The notes: a model not told the origin generated them from the letters alone. A DNA stretch of 64,000 bases from JANXYW01 sp031400455 (GCA_031400455.1 JANNPX010000006.1:56205-120204); one strand, 5' to 3'; shown: positions 43,917 through 52,454, numbered from the stretch's first letter. Numbers and translations are program-made.

Positions 43917-44000
43917 ATGGAAAACGTCCTGCTTTCAGTCGGCGCGAGCATCGTCATGCTCTACCTGATCCTGGCGCTCATCCGCCCGGAATGGTTCTAG
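43917..44000 (+). CDS. kdpF: K+-transporting ATPase subunit F
   Basis: A 27-residue peptide, MENVLLSVGASIVMLYLILA followed by LIRPEWF. One membrane helix and the conserved ending (YLxxALxxPExF) identify KdpF, the small stabilising subunit of the KdpFABC pump that contacts KdpA. GGGGAGAG precedes the ATG. It lies 10 bases before kdpA. Such genes are easily missed because of their size. Confidence 0.88.
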   Translation: MENVLLSVGASIVMLYLILALIRPEWF

Positions 44001-44010
44001 GGGGCTCGCG

Positions 44011-45747
44011 ATGACAGTCATCGGCATCGTCCATATCCTCCTCTACTTCGTCGTCGTCCTGGCGCTGACAAAGCCGCTGGGCGCGTACATGCACGCCGTG
44101 TTCGAGGGCCAGGGCACCCTTTCGACGCGCTTCTTCGCGCCGGTTGAGCGTGTAATCTACCGCGCCTTCTTCGTCGACGAGAAGAAGGCGATGGACTGGA
44201 AGCGGTACGCGGTCAGCGTGATCATCTTCAGCACGCTGTGCATGTTTGCCGTCTACACCATCTTGCGCGCGCAGGGCCACCTACCCCTGAACCCGCAGGA
44301 TCTGCCCGGTACCAAGGGCCACCTCGCTTTCAACACCGCCTCGAGCTTCACGACGAACACCAACTGGCAGTCGTACGGCGGCGAGTCGACCATGAGCTAC
44401 TTCTCGCAGATGGTCGCGCTCACGGTCCAGAACTTCGTCTCGGCCGCGGTCGGCATCTGCGTCGTCCTCGTGCTCATCCGCAGCTTCGCCCGCAAGACGA
44501 CGAACGACCTCGGCAACTTCTGGGTCGACCTGACGCGCTGCGTCCTCTGGGTCCTGCTGCCGCTGTCGTTCGTGCTGGCGATCCTGCTGGTCTCGCAGGG
44601 CGTGATCCAGAACTTCAGCTCCTACAAGGAGATCACCACGGTCGAGGGCGCGAAGCAGATCTTCGCGATGGGCCCGGCGGCCTCGCAGATCGCCATCAAG
44701 CAGCTCGGCACCAACGGCGGCGGCTTCTTCAACGCCAATTCGGCCGTGCCGTTCGAGAACCCGACACCGTTCTCCAACTTCCTGGAGGCGGTCTCGATCA
44801 TCCTCATCCCCGCGGGACTGACGTACACCTTCGGCAGGATGGTCGGCAGGACCGGCCAGGGCTGGGCGATCTTCGCCGCGATGTCGCTCATTCTGCTCGC
44901 AGGCGCCTTCTTCACGTACGGCGCGGAGCAGACGGGCAACCCGACGCTCGCCGACGCTGGCGTCAACCAGTCGTACCAGACCGGCGACGCGGCGCAGGCC
45001 GGCGGCAACATGGAGGGCAAAGAGGTCCGATTCGGCATCGCCGACTCCGCCATCTGGGCTGTCGCCACGACCGATGCATCCAATGGCTCCGTGAATTCGA
45101 TGCACGACAGCTACACGCCGCTGGGCGGCTTGATCCCGCTCTTCAACATGCACCTGGGCGAAGTTGTGTTCGGCGGCGTCGGCTCCGGTCTTTACGGCAT
45201 GCTGATCTTCGCCATCATCTCGGTGTTCATTGCTGGACTGATGATCGGGCGCACACCGGAGTACCTCGGGAAGAAGATAGGGCCGAAGGAGATGAAGCTC
45301 GCCGGCATCTACTTCCTGATCACGTCCGCCATGATGCTGATCACGACCGCCATCGCTGTTTCGGTGAAGCAAGGGCAGATCGGCCCGCTAAACGCCGGAG
45401 CGCATGGCTACACGGAGATCCTGTACGCGTTCTCATCGGCCGGCGCGAACAACGGCTCCGCGTTTGGCGGACTGACGGCGAACACGTCGTTCTACAACAC
45501 GACGCTCGGCATTAGCATGCTGGTCTGCCGTTTCTTCCCGATGGTCGCGATCCTGGCGCTCGCCGGCGCACTGGCGCAGAAGACGAAGGTGCCGGAGACC
45601 GCCGGCACGCTGCCGACGAACTCGCCGCTGTTCGTCGGGTTCCTGGTCGGCGTCGTGATCATCGTGGGCGGACTGACGTTCTTCCCGGCGCTGGCGCTGG
45701 GGCCGATCGCGGAGCACTTCCTCGTGCACGCCGGCGTGCTGTCATAG
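44011..45747 (+). CDS. kdpA: K+-transporting ATPase subunit A (potassium-binding channel-like subunit)
   Basis: A 578-residue membrane protein with about ten helices and four pseudo-repeated pore loops. Visible selectivity-filter regions are SFTTNTNWQSYGGE, QLGTNGGGFFNANSAVPFENPT and FSSAGANNGSAFGG. KdpA binds K+ from outside and passes it to KdpB. Other landmarks are the N-terminal LTKPLGAYMHAVFEG and RTPEYLGKKIGPKEMKLA. Size and order fit the operon kdpFABC. Confidence 0.97.
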   Translation: MTVIGIVHILLYFVVVLALTKPLGAYMHAVFEGQGTLSTRFFAPVERVIYRAFFVDEKKAMDWKRYAVSVIIFSTLCMFAVYTILRAQGHLPLNPQDLPGTKGHLAFNTASSFTTNTNWQSYGGESTMSYFSQMVALTVQNFVSAAVGICVVLVLIRSFARKTTNDLGNFWVDLTRCVLWVLLPLSFVLAILLVSQGVIQNFSSYKEITTVEGAKQIFAMGPAASQIAIKQLGTNGGGFFNANSAVPFENPTPFSNFLEAVSIILIPAGLTYTFGRMVGRTGQGWAIFAAMSLILLAGAFFTYGAEQTGNPTLADAGVNQSYQTGDAAQAGGNMEGKEVRFGIADSAIWAVATTDASNGSVNSMHDSYTPLGGLIPLFNMHLGEVVFGGVGSGLYGMLIFAIISVFIAGLMIGRTPEYLGKKIGPKEMKLAGIYFLITSAMMLITTAIAVSVKQGQIGPLNAGAHGYTEILYAFSSAGANNGSAFGGLTANTSFYNTTLGISMLVCRFFPMVAILALAGALAQKTKVPETAGTLPTNSPLFVGFLVGVVIIVGGLTFFPALALGPIAEHFLVHAGVLS

Positions 45748-45758
45748 GGAGGGCGAAC

Positions 45759-47840
45759 ATGATTGACCCAAACGTGCCACAAGCGGACCAGACCGAGCAC
45801 CGATCCGAGATCGCCCAGGCGCGCAAGTCCCATACGTCGATCTGGAACGGCCCGATCATCCAGCAAGCGATCATCGATTCGTTCAAGAAGCTGAACCCGC
45901 GCCATCTGCTCGGCAACCCCGTCATGCTCGTCGTCGAGATCGGCGCGGCCGTCACGACGTACATGTTCGTCGACGAAGTACTTGGCACCCGCACGGAGCC
46001 TAAGTTCTTCACCGCGGCCGTCGCCGTCTGGCTGTGGTTCACCGTGCTCTTCGCCAACTTCGCCGAAGCGATGGCCGAGGGCCGCGGCAAAGCGCAGGCG
46101 AATACCCTCCGCGCCATGAAGCGCGACACGATGGCGAAGCGAGAGCGCAACGGCGTCATCGAGCAGGTCTCGTCGTCCGAGTTGCGGATGGGCGACATCG
46201 TTCGCGTCGTCGCTGGCGACGACATCCCCGGCGACGGCGACGTGATTGAAGGCATCGCCTACGTCAGCGAGGCGGCGATCACCGGTGAGTCCGCTCCGGT
46301 GCTCAAGGAGCCCGGCACCGACATCCGCAGCTCCGTCACTGGCGGCACGACCGTCGTCAGCGACTTCCTCCGCATCCGCATATCGGCGAACCCCGGCGAG
46401 AGCTTCCTGGACCGGATGATCGCGCTCGTCGAAGGCGCATCGCGCCAGAAGACGCCGAACGAGATCGCGCTGAACATCCTGCTGGCGACGTTCACGATCA
46501 TCTTCCTGCTCGCCGTCGGCGCCATCCGTCCGTTCGCCAACTATCTCGGCGGCGACGTGACTACGACGGCGCTCGTGGCGCTCCTCGTCTGCTTGATCCC
46601 CACCACCATCGGCGGCCTCCTGTCGGCTATCGGCATCGCCGGCATGGACCGCATGGTGCAGCGCAACGTGCTCGCCATGTCCGGCAAGGCGGTCGAGACG
46701 GCCGGCGACATCGACACGCTGCTACTCGACAAGACGGGCACCATCACCTTCGGTAACCGCCTCGCGTCGGAGTTCATCCCCGTGGGCGGTCACAGCGAGA
46801 AGGAGGTTGCCCTGGCGGCGCTCCAGTCGTCCCTCGCGGACGAGACGCCGGAAGGCAAGTCGATCGTCGCCCTCGCAAACAGGATGGGATACGAGAGCGG
46901 TGTGGCGGACCCGTCGGCGGAGCTCATCCCGTTTACGGCCGAAACCCGCCTGAGCGGCATCCAGGTCGGCGGGCGGCGCGTCATGAAGGGCGCCGTGGAC
47001 GCCGTCGTCAAGCTCTCCGGCAAGGTACCGCCGGACCTCGACAGCGCTTCGACGCGTATCGCGATGGAGGGCGGGACACCGCTGGCGGTCATCGACGGCA
47101 CGGTCGTCCTCGGCGTCATCTACCTGAAGGACACCGTCAAGCCGGGCATCAAGGCGAAGTTCGAGGAGATGCGCCGCGCCGGCATCCGCACCGTGATGAT
47201 CACCGGCGACAACAAGCTGACGGCGGCCACAATCGCGGCGGAGGCCGGTGTCGATGACTTCTTCGCCGAGGCGAAGCCCGAAGACAAGATGCAGCTGATC
47301 CGCGACGAGCAGGCAAAGGGCCGCCTCGTCGCGATGACGGGCGACGGCACCAACGATGCACCCGCGCTCGCGCAGGCAGATGTTGGCGTCGCGATGAACA
47401 GTGGCACCGCGGCTGCGAAGGAAGCCGCGAACATGGTCGACTTGGACTCCGACCCGACGAAGCTCATCGAGGTCGTCGCCGTCGGCAAGCAGATGCTCAT
47501 GACGCGGGGCGCGCTGACGACGTTCAGCATCTCCAACGACGTGTCGAAGTATTTCGCCATCATCCCGGCCATGTTCATCGGCATCTACCCGCAGCTCGAC
47601 AAGATGAACGTTATGCGGCTTTCCACGCCGGAGAGCGCGATCTTGTCGGCTGTGATCTTCAACGCGCTGATCATCATTGCCCTCGTTCCACTGGCGCTGC
47701 GCGGCGTCTCGTATCGAGCGGCGCCCGCGGCGCAGATCTTGCGCGGCAATCTGCTGATCTACGGCGTTGGCGGACTCATCGCGCCGTTCATCGGCATCAA
47801 GCTCATCGACATGCTCCTCGTGCTCCTGCAGCTCGACTAG
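45759..47840 (+). CDS. kdpB: K+-transporting P-type ATPase subunit B
   Basis: A 693-residue P1A-type ATPase. The phosphorylation site is LLLDKTGTITFGN (Asp near residue 324), the actuator loop is EAAITGESAPV (TGES), the nucleotide domain includes KGAVDAVVKLSG, and the hinge is MTGDGTNDAPALAQADVGVAMNSGTAAAKEAANMVDLDS. The helix 4 motif LIPTTIGGLL is typical of KdpB. It hydrolyses ATP to drive K+ uptake through KdpA. It is separated by 11 bases from kdpA, with GGGAGGG upstream. Confidence 0.98.
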   Translation: MIDPNVPQADQTEHRSEIAQARKSHTSIWNGPIIQQAIIDSFKKLNPRHLLGNPVMLVVEIGAAVTTYMFVDEVLGTRTEPKFFTAAVAVWLWFTVLFANFAEAMAEGRGKAQANTLRAMKRDTMAKRERNGVIEQVSSSELRMGDIVRVVAGDDIPGDGDVIEGIAYVSEAAITGESAPVLKEPGTDIRSSVTGGTTVVSDFLRIRISANPGESFLDRMIALVEGASRQKTPNEIALNILLATFTIIFLLAVGAIRPFANYLGGDVTTTALVALLVCLIPTTIGGLLSAIGIAGMDRMVQRNVLAMSGKAVETAGDIDTLLLDKTGTITFGNRLASEFIPVGGHSEKEVALAALQSSLADETPEGKSIVALANRMGYESGVADPSAELIPFTAETRLSGIQVGGRRVMKGAVDAVVKLSGKVPPDLDSASTRIAMEGGTPLAVIDGTVVLGVIYLKDTVKPGIKAKFEEMRRAGIRTVMITGDNKLTAATIAAEAGVDDFFAEAKPEDKMQLIRDEQAKGRLVAMTGDGTNDAPALAQADVGVAMNSGTAAAKEAANMVDLDSDPTKLIEVVAVGKQMLMTRGALTTFSISNDVSKYFAIIPAMFIGIYPQLDKMNVMRLSTPESAILSAVIFNALIIIALVPLALRGVSYRAAPAAQILRGNLLIYGVGGLIAPFIGIKLIDMLLVLLQLD

Positions 47841-47861
47841 AAGCGAAGGAAAGAGAAGACC

Positions 47862-48464
47862 ATGCTTCAGAACACGTTCAAGGACCTCCGCACTGCGATC
47901 ATCGCGCTCATCGCCTTCACACTGCTCACCGGACTCGCGTACCCGTACGCGCTCACGGGCATCGCGCAAACGGTGTTCAACCGCCAGGCGAACGGCAGCA
48001 TGATTGAACGGAACGGCGAGCCTATCGGCTCCTCGCTCGTCGGCCAGAACTTCACCGGCGCGGCGTACTTCCACCCGCGGCCGTCCGGGGCCGGAGCGGA
48101 GGGCTACGATGCGGGAGCCTCATCAGGCTCCAACCTCGGCCCGTCCAGCCAGGTCCTCGCCGACCGCGTGACCGAAAGCGTCGGCGCTCTGCGCGAGGAG
48201 GAGAGTCTCGCCACCGACGCGAAGGTGCCGGTGGACGCGGTCACGACATCCGCCAGCGGCCTCGACCCGCACATCACGCCGGCGTACGCGGACATCCAGG
48301 TCGCGCGTGTCGCCAAGGAGCGCGGCGTCGCCGAAACCGAGATACGCAAGCTCGCTGACCAGTACACGGACGGTGCCACGTTTGGCGTGCTCGGCGAGTC
48401 GCGCGTCAACGTGCTACGGCTCAATCTGGCGCTGGACGCCGCTTTCCCCGTCACCGCGCAATAA
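47862..48464 (+). CDS. kdpC: K+-transporting ATPase subunit C
   Basis: A 200-residue protein with one N-terminal membrane helix (AIIALIAFTLLTGLAYPYALTGIAQTVF) and an outside domain containing GSSLVGQNFTGAAYFHPRPS, SGSNLGPSSQVLADRV, SASGLDPHITPAYADIQVARVAKERG and VNVLRLNLALD. These are the expected KdpC landmarks. It stabilises nucleotide binding and assembly of the Kdp complex. The gene follows kdpB by 21 bases. Confidence 0.96.
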   Translation: MLQNTFKDLRTAIIALIAFTLLTGLAYPYALTGIAQTVFNRQANGSMIERNGEPIGSSLVGQNFTGAAYFHPRPSGAGAEGYDAGASSGSNLGPSSQVLADRVTESVGALREEESLATDAKVPVDAVTTSASGLDPHITPAYADIQVARVAKERGVAETEIRKLADQYTDGATFGVLGESRVNVLRLNLALDAAFPVTAQ

Positions 48465-48477
48465 TGGAGGCGTGCAC

Positions 48478-48864
48478 ATGAGAGACGAAGTGGTGTTTGT
48501 TGGGTCTGCCTTCGACCGGATGCTCGCGCTCTCCGTAGCGCTTCAGGGCAAGAACTGCGACGTCACGGTGATCCGGGCACGCAAGAACGCGTTGGGCGAA
48601 GCGATGGCGTGCGGGCTGCACCCAACAGCGATGCTGGTGACACTGGACGGTACGGAAACCGTAACCGAAGTGCGCGAACTCATGTCGGCCTTGCCGGAGA
48701 CACGCATCCTGTGCGTCACGCCAGCGCGGCCTCCGTCCGCCGCGCTCGCCCGCATCGTTCGCGCGCACGGTGGCGCGATCCTCTCGGCAGACGACGCGGA
48801 TGTCGTCGTGGTCGCCACCCTGATCGCCATGTCGGCAAAGCCAGCGTTGGTCGATGCACGATAG
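48478..48864 (+). CDS. Degenerate receiver-like protein between kdpC and kdpD N-terminal gene
   Basis: A 128-residue alpha/beta protein, well started (GGAGG seven bases before ATG). Strand order suggests a CheY-like fold: EVVFVGSAFDRM, VTVIRARK, AMLVTLDGT, TRILCVTPARP and GGAILSADDADVVVV. The acidic pair after strand 1 is missing (VGSAF) and no Lys stands at strand 5; only the Asp in TLDG could match the phospho-acceptor. It is probably not a working phospho-receiver. It overlaps the KdpD N-terminal gene by 11 bases, so it may be a partner of that protein. I know of no named family. Confidence 0.65.
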   Translation: MRDEVVFVGSAFDRMLALSVALQGKNCDVTVIRARKNALGEAMACGLHPTAMLVTLDGTETVTEVRELMSALPETRILCVTPARPPSAALARIVRAHGGAILSADDADVVVVATLIAMSAKPALVDAR

Positions 48865-49996
48865 TACGGAGCCAGGGCGCCCCGATCCGGACGTGCTGCT
48901 CGCGCGCCAGCGCCGTGAGGATCGGCGCGCGTCCGGGCGCGGCACGCTGCGCATCTACCTCGGCGCGTTCGCCGGCATCGGCAAGACGTACGCCATGCTC
49001 AACGAGGCGCAGCGTCGCCGGAAGTACGGCGAGGACGTCATCGTAGGTTTCGTCGAGACGCACCGCCGTCCCCAGACCGAGGCGATGCTCGAAGGGCTCG
49101 ACATCATCCCGCGCAAGCGCGTCGACTACCGCGGCGTCGTCGTCGAGGAGATGGATGTCGACGCGATCGTGCGCCGTCACCCCGCGGTCTGCCTGGTCGA
49201 CGAGCTGGCGCACACCAACGCCCCCGGATCCGAGCGCGAGAAGCGATATGAGGATGTCGAAATGCTCCTCGAATCGGGCATCAGCGTGGTGTCCACGCTC
49301 AACGTCCAGCACATCGAGAGCCTGAACGACACGGTCGAATCAATCACGGGCATCCGCGTACGCGAGACCATCCCTGACTCCGTCGTGGACGAAGCGGACG
49401 AGTTGATCCTCATCGACCTCTCGCCGGAAGCGGCGCGCGCCCGCATGGAGCACGGCAACATCTACCCGCCCGCGCAAGCGAAGGCGGCGCTCCAGAGCTT
49501 CTTCCGCCCTGAGAACCTCGCCGCGCTTCGCGAGATCGCGCTCCGACGCACAGCGCAGGAAGTCGATGAGCAGCTCGACACCTACATGCGCGAGATCACG
49601 CAGCGCCGCGCGGAAGTCGACGAGCACGTGCTCGTGTTCGTCGACCACTCGCCATTCTCGCGCACGCTGATCCGCCGCGGCTGGCGCATTGCGCAGGGTC
49701 TGCATGCCGACCTAATCGTCTCGTACCTGAAGCGCGATCTCTCGGACGATGCCGCACGCGACTTGGCGCGTACCCTGGAGCTGGCCGAAGACCTCAACGC
49801 CCGCGTGATCGCGCTGGAAGCCGAGGATGCGGGCAAAGCGCTTGCACCGCTTGTGCGCGCGGAGGGCGTGAACCACCTGGTCCTTGAGCACCGCAGACGA
49901 GGCAGTCTCGCGCGTATGTTCCGCCGGTCGCTGGCGGACGAACTGATGCTCGCGGCGCCGGGCCTCGATGTCCATCTGGTGGCTGGCCAAGCGTAA
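48854..49996 (+). CDS. KdpD N-terminal half: KdpD ATP-binding domain plus universal stress domain
   Basis: A 380-residue protein equal to the cytoplasmic N-terminal part of KdpD. The KdpD domain has a P-loop (LGAFAGIGKTYAMLNEA), VGFVETHRRPQTEAMLEGL, CLVDELAHTNAPGSEREKRYEDVEMLLESGI and STLNVQHIESLND. A USP domain follows from about residue 255 (HVLVFVDHSPFSRTLIRRG...LVLEHRRRGSLARMF). It has no membrane or kinase domain. In other bacteria such USP domains bind c-di-AMP and modulate KdpD. It closes the kdp cluster and most likely works together with the kinase half at 41022. Confidence 0.93.
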   Translation: MHDSTEPGRPDPDVLLARQRREDRRASGRGTLRIYLGAFAGIGKTYAMLNEAQRRRKYGEDVIVGFVETHRRPQTEAMLEGLDIIPRKRVDYRGVVVEEMDVDAIVRRHPAVCLVDELAHTNAPGSEREKRYEDVEMLLESGISVVSTLNVQHIESLNDTVESITGIRVRETIPDSVVDEADELILIDLSPEAARARMEHGNIYPPAQAKAALQSFFRPENLAALREIALRRTAQEVDEQLDTYMREITQRRAEVDEHVLVFVDHSPFSRTLIRRGWRIAQGLHADLIVSYLKRDLSDDAARDLARTLELAEDLNARVIALEAEDAGKALAPLVRAEGVNHLVLEHRRRGSLARMFRRSLADELMLAAPGLDVHLVAGQA

Positions 49997-50180
49997 CGCG
50001 CGCGTCTCGATCCGCGAGTTCCCCCAGTAACGCTCAGCCGTGGCATCCCGGCAGACGCTGCCCCCTCATACCACCCTCGTTGACGGTAAACCTGCCCGGA
50101 CGTATGATCGTGAAGCTGTCACCCTGACGTGTACGTGAGGCTTTGTACGCCGCCGCACCGCAAGCGAAGCGAGGTGTCAC

Positions 50181-50687
50181 ATGACCACCGCCGAATCCGT
50201 GATCACCGACGAGATGCGCGCCGCAATCGGCGTCGAGGGCCCGCCCTCCGTGATGGAGATTGAGAAGACGAACAGCCGCATGTTCGCCCGCTCGGTCGGC
50301 CACACCGACGCCATCTTCTACGACGAAGCCGCAGCGAAGGCGCGCGGCTACCGGAGCGTTGTCGCACCGCCCGGCTTCCTCGGCACACCGATCTTCAACC
50401 CGCGCAGCGGCGGCGCGGGCGCGCCCGGTGAGATGGGCGGTCGCGGCTTCGCCGTGCCGTACAAACGCATTCTCAACGGCGGCACGGACTACGAGTACTT
50501 CCCCGATGCTCCCGACGGCGACGTCATCTGCGCCGGCGACACGATCACGGCCCGCACGAAGATCGCCGGCTTCGAGGAAGCGAGCGGCAGCCTCGGTCCG
50601 ATGCTCATCACGAAGCGCGAGACGACGTACACAAACCAGAACGGCAAAGTCGTCGCGAAGATGTACGGCACGCTCATCCAGTACTGA
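50181..50687 (+). CDS. MaoC-like hydratase, N-terminal-type subunit (pair 1)
   Basis: A 168-residue hot-dog protein of the FAS1-type dehydratase region (MaoC N-terminal domain). It has ITDEMRAAIGVEGPPSVMEIEKTNSRMFARSVGHTDAIFYDEAAAKARGYRSVVAPPGFLGTPIF, then KRILNGGTDYEYF and VICAGDTITARTKIAGFEE. Such N-type halves lack the Asp/His active site and pair with a catalytic C-type half, here the next gene. Together they should hydrate trans-2-enoyl-CoA to the (R)-3-hydroxyacyl-CoA. A GAGG-like site precedes the ATG. Confidence 0.88.
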   Translation: MTTAESVITDEMRAAIGVEGPPSVMEIEKTNSRMFARSVGHTDAIFYDEAAAKARGYRSVVAPPGFLGTPIFNPRSGGAGAPGEMGGRGFAVPYKRILNGGTDYEYFPDAPDGDVICAGDTITARTKIAGFEEASGSLGPMLITKRETTYTNQNGKVVAKMYGTLIQY

Positions 50688-50698
50688 CGCCAAGCGCC

Positions 50699-50724
50699 TG
50701 TAGGGGCGCAACCTGTTGCGCCCG
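50699..50724. repeat. Palindromic repeat, family D
   Basis: TGTAGGGGCGCAACCTGTTG with CGCCCG makes a hairpin (GGGCGCAAC facing GTTGCGCCC). The same element with one or two changes is at 51842-51867, and a looser relative at 51202-51227. Confidence 0.85.
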
Positions 50725-50754
50725 ACTGCGAGCACACATTCTGGGAGAACCGTT

Positions 50755-51183
50755 ATGCCACAGGTCTACTTCGAAGACATCTCAGAAGGCGCCGAGATCC
50801 CGCAGCTCAAGAAGAACTGTTCGACGCAGCAGCTCGTGCTCTGGGCCGCCGGCTCCGGCGACTTCTACCAGATCCACTACGACAAGGACTTCGCGCAGGG
50901 CACCGGCCTCCCCGGCCTGATCGTCCACGGCGCGCTCAAGAACGCCTTCCTCGGCCAGCTCCTGCACGACTGGATCGGCGAGAAGGGCACGCTGCGCAAG
51001 TTCGGCTGCGCGTACCGCGGCATGGACTACCCGACCCAGGACATCCTCTGCCGCGGCATCGTGAAGAAAAAGTACAGCGACGGCGGTAAGAACTTTGTCG
51101 AGCTCGACATCTGGACCGAAAACCCTGAAGGCAAGAAGACATCGCCCGGCACCGCCCTCGTGACGTTGCCGAGCAAGAACTAG
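50755..51183 (+). CDS. MaoC-like (R)-specific enoyl-CoA hydratase, catalytic subunit (pair 1)
   Basis: A 142-residue hot-dog protein with hydratase 2 features: AAGSGDFYQIHYDKDFAQGTGLPGLIVHGALKNAFLGQLL contains the catalytic Asp (GSGDFYQIH) and His and the GLIVHG substrate loop. The end is VELDIWTENPEGKKTSPGTALVTLPS. It should combine with the preceding N-type half. GGGAG precedes the ATG at 50755, and a repeat fills the gap to the previous gene. Confidence 0.9.
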   Translation: MPQVYFEDISEGAEIPQLKKNCSTQQLVLWAAGSGDFYQIHYDKDFAQGTGLPGLIVHGALKNAFLGQLLHDWIGEKGTLRKFGCAYRGMDYPTQDILCRGIVKKKYSDGGKNFVELDIWTENPEGKKTSPGTALVTLPSKN

Positions 51184-51201
51184 GACAGAGCACGCCGCGC
51201 G

Positions 51202-51297
51202 TGTAGGGGCGGCGCTCGCCCCGCCCGCCATCGATCTGGCAACACGGGCCCATATGGGCCACGCACACGGTACGGACAGGTCTTCAGACCTGTCCCC
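51202..51297. repeat. Three adjacent palindromes in one gap
   Basis: 51202-51227 is TGTAGGGGCGGCGCTCGCCC plus CGCCC, a family D relative. 51246-51259 is the perfect palindrome GGCCCATATGGGCC. 51272-51297 is ACGGACAGGTCTTCAGACCT plus GTCCCC, a strong hairpin (family F). They fill nearly the whole intergenic space before the next MaoC gene. Confidence 0.75.
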
Positions 51298-51317
51298 GCA
51301 CAGCAAGGAGCACCGCA

Positions 51318-51800
51318 TTGGCTGACGAATTCGAGATCACAGACGACATGCGCGCCCAGTTCGGCATCGACAGCGCGCCGTGGACGTACGAAGTCACCAC
51401 CACCAGCGTCCGCATGTACGCGCGCGGCATCGGCTCAGACGACCCGATCCACTACGACGTCGACTTCGCGAAAGCGCAGGGCTTTCGCAGCATCGTCGCG
51501 CCGCTCGGCTACCTCGGCACACCGGTCTTCCTGCCCGGCAAGAACGACCCGACGTTCGGCTTCCCCCGACGCGAAGGCGGGCCGCGCCTGAACATCCCGT
51601 TCAAGGGGCTGCTCGACGGCGGCACCGAGACGGAGTACCTCGACGTCATCTGCGCCGGCGACGTGCTTGAAGAGACATCGCACCTCGCCGACCTCAAGAT
51701 GCGAGGCAAGATGCTCTTCGTCACAAACGAATCCGTCTACAAGAACAAGGCGACCGGCAAGGTAGTCGCCAAGCAGAAGCTGACATCCATCCACATGTGA
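51318..51800 (+). CDS. MaoC-like hydratase, N-terminal-type subunit (pair 2)
   Basis: A 160-residue paralogue of the gene at 50181: ITDDMRAQFGIDSAPWTYEVTTTSVRMYARGIGSDDPIHYDVDFAKAQGFRSIVAPLGYLGTPVFLPG, then FKGLLDGGTETEYLDVICAGDVLEETSHLADL. The start is TTG with AAGGAG at the right distance. The likely role is the non-catalytic, substrate-binding half of a two-chain enoyl-CoA hydratase, with the gene at 51903. Divergence from pair 1 suggests a different acyl chain preference. Confidence 0.88.
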   Translation: MADEFEITDDMRAQFGIDSAPWTYEVTTTSVRMYARGIGSDDPIHYDVDFAKAQGFRSIVAPLGYLGTPVFLPGKNDPTFGFPRREGGPRLNIPFKGLLDGGTETEYLDVICAGDVLEETSHLADLKMRGKMLFVTNESVYKNKATGKVVAKQKLTSIHM

Positions 51801-51841
51801 TCGCGCGATAACTGTCGCGACTGCACGGCGGTCGCGGCAAT

Positions 51842-51867
51842 TGTAGGGGCGCAACCCGTTGCGCCCG
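51842..51867. repeat. Palindromic repeat, family D
   Basis: TGTAGGGGCGCAACCCGTTG with CGCCCG, almost identical to the copy at 50699-50724 and in the equivalent gap (between the N-type and C-type MaoC genes). Confidence 0.85.
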
Positions 51868-51902
51868 CTGCGGGCAACAATGCCCGGAACGGAGACCACA
51901 AC

Positions 51903-52340
51903 ATGGCAGACCAGAACTACTTCGAAGACGTCAAAGAAGGGCAGGAGCTCGCCCCCCTGAAGATCACGCCCGACAAGTCGCAGCTCGTGAAGTTCGCGGC
52001 CGGCAGCGGCGACTTCAACCCGCTGCACTTCGACGAGAACTTCGGCATGCTCAAGGCGATGGGCCTCGCCGAGAACATCGTGCACGGCCGCTTCAAGTAC
52101 GCGCAGGTCGGCCGCCTCGTCTCGTCCTTCGCCGGCTACAAGGGCCGCGTGAAGAACTTCGGCGTCAGCTACCGGGGCATGGATCTCCTCAACAAGGAGA
52201 TCACCGCGGGCGCCGTCGTCACCGCCAAGCGTCAGGAGGGCGGCGAAAATCTCGTCGACCTCGACATCTGGACGCAGGACGCCGAGGGCAAGAAGACCAC
52301 GCCCGGCACCGCAACTGTAGCGCTGCCCAGCAAGGGATAG
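51903..52340 (+). CDS. MaoC-like (R)-specific enoyl-CoA hydratase, catalytic subunit (pair 2)
   Basis: A 145-residue hot-dog hydratase paralogous to 50755-51183: FAAGSGDFNPLHFDENFGMLKAMGLAENIVHGRFKYAQVG carries the catalytic Asp in GSGDFNPLH and the His. The C-terminal segment VDLDIWTQDAEGKKTTPGTATVALPSKG matches the pair 1 ending closely. It should form a heteromeric hydratase with the 51318 product. Confidence 0.9.
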   Translation: MADQNYFEDVKEGQELAPLKITPDKSQLVKFAAGSGDFNPLHFDENFGMLKAMGLAENIVHGRFKYAQVGRLVSSFAGYKGRVKNFGVSYRGMDLLNKEITAGAVVTAKRQEGGENLVDLDIWTQDAEGKKTTPGTATVALPSKG

Positions 52341-52358
52341 ACCGCCGCTCCTGGCATC

Positions 52359-52453
52359 GTAGCGTGGACTTCAGTCCGCGCGATCGCCGACAGAAGTCCG
52401 AACGCCGCACGCAAGCTCCCCTTCCCCGCGGGGAAGGGGCCGGGGGTTAGGGA
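52359..52453. repeat. Palindromic repeats, families E and A'
   Basis: 52359-52382 holds GTAGCGTGGACTTCAGTCCG (family E, with a nearby degenerate second half CAGAAGTCCG). 52416-52453 holds CTCCCCTTCCCCGCGGGGAA then GGGGCCGGGGGTTAGGG (family A', also at 57272-57310). The SDR gene starts two bases after this repeat, so the repeat occupies the place of its leader. Confidence 0.7.
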
Positions 52454-52454
52454 C

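Noticed and set aside
44238..45515. 425-codon frame inside kdpA, same strand
   Set aside because: Frame-shifted shadow of kdpA; composition is Arg/His-rich and matches no family.
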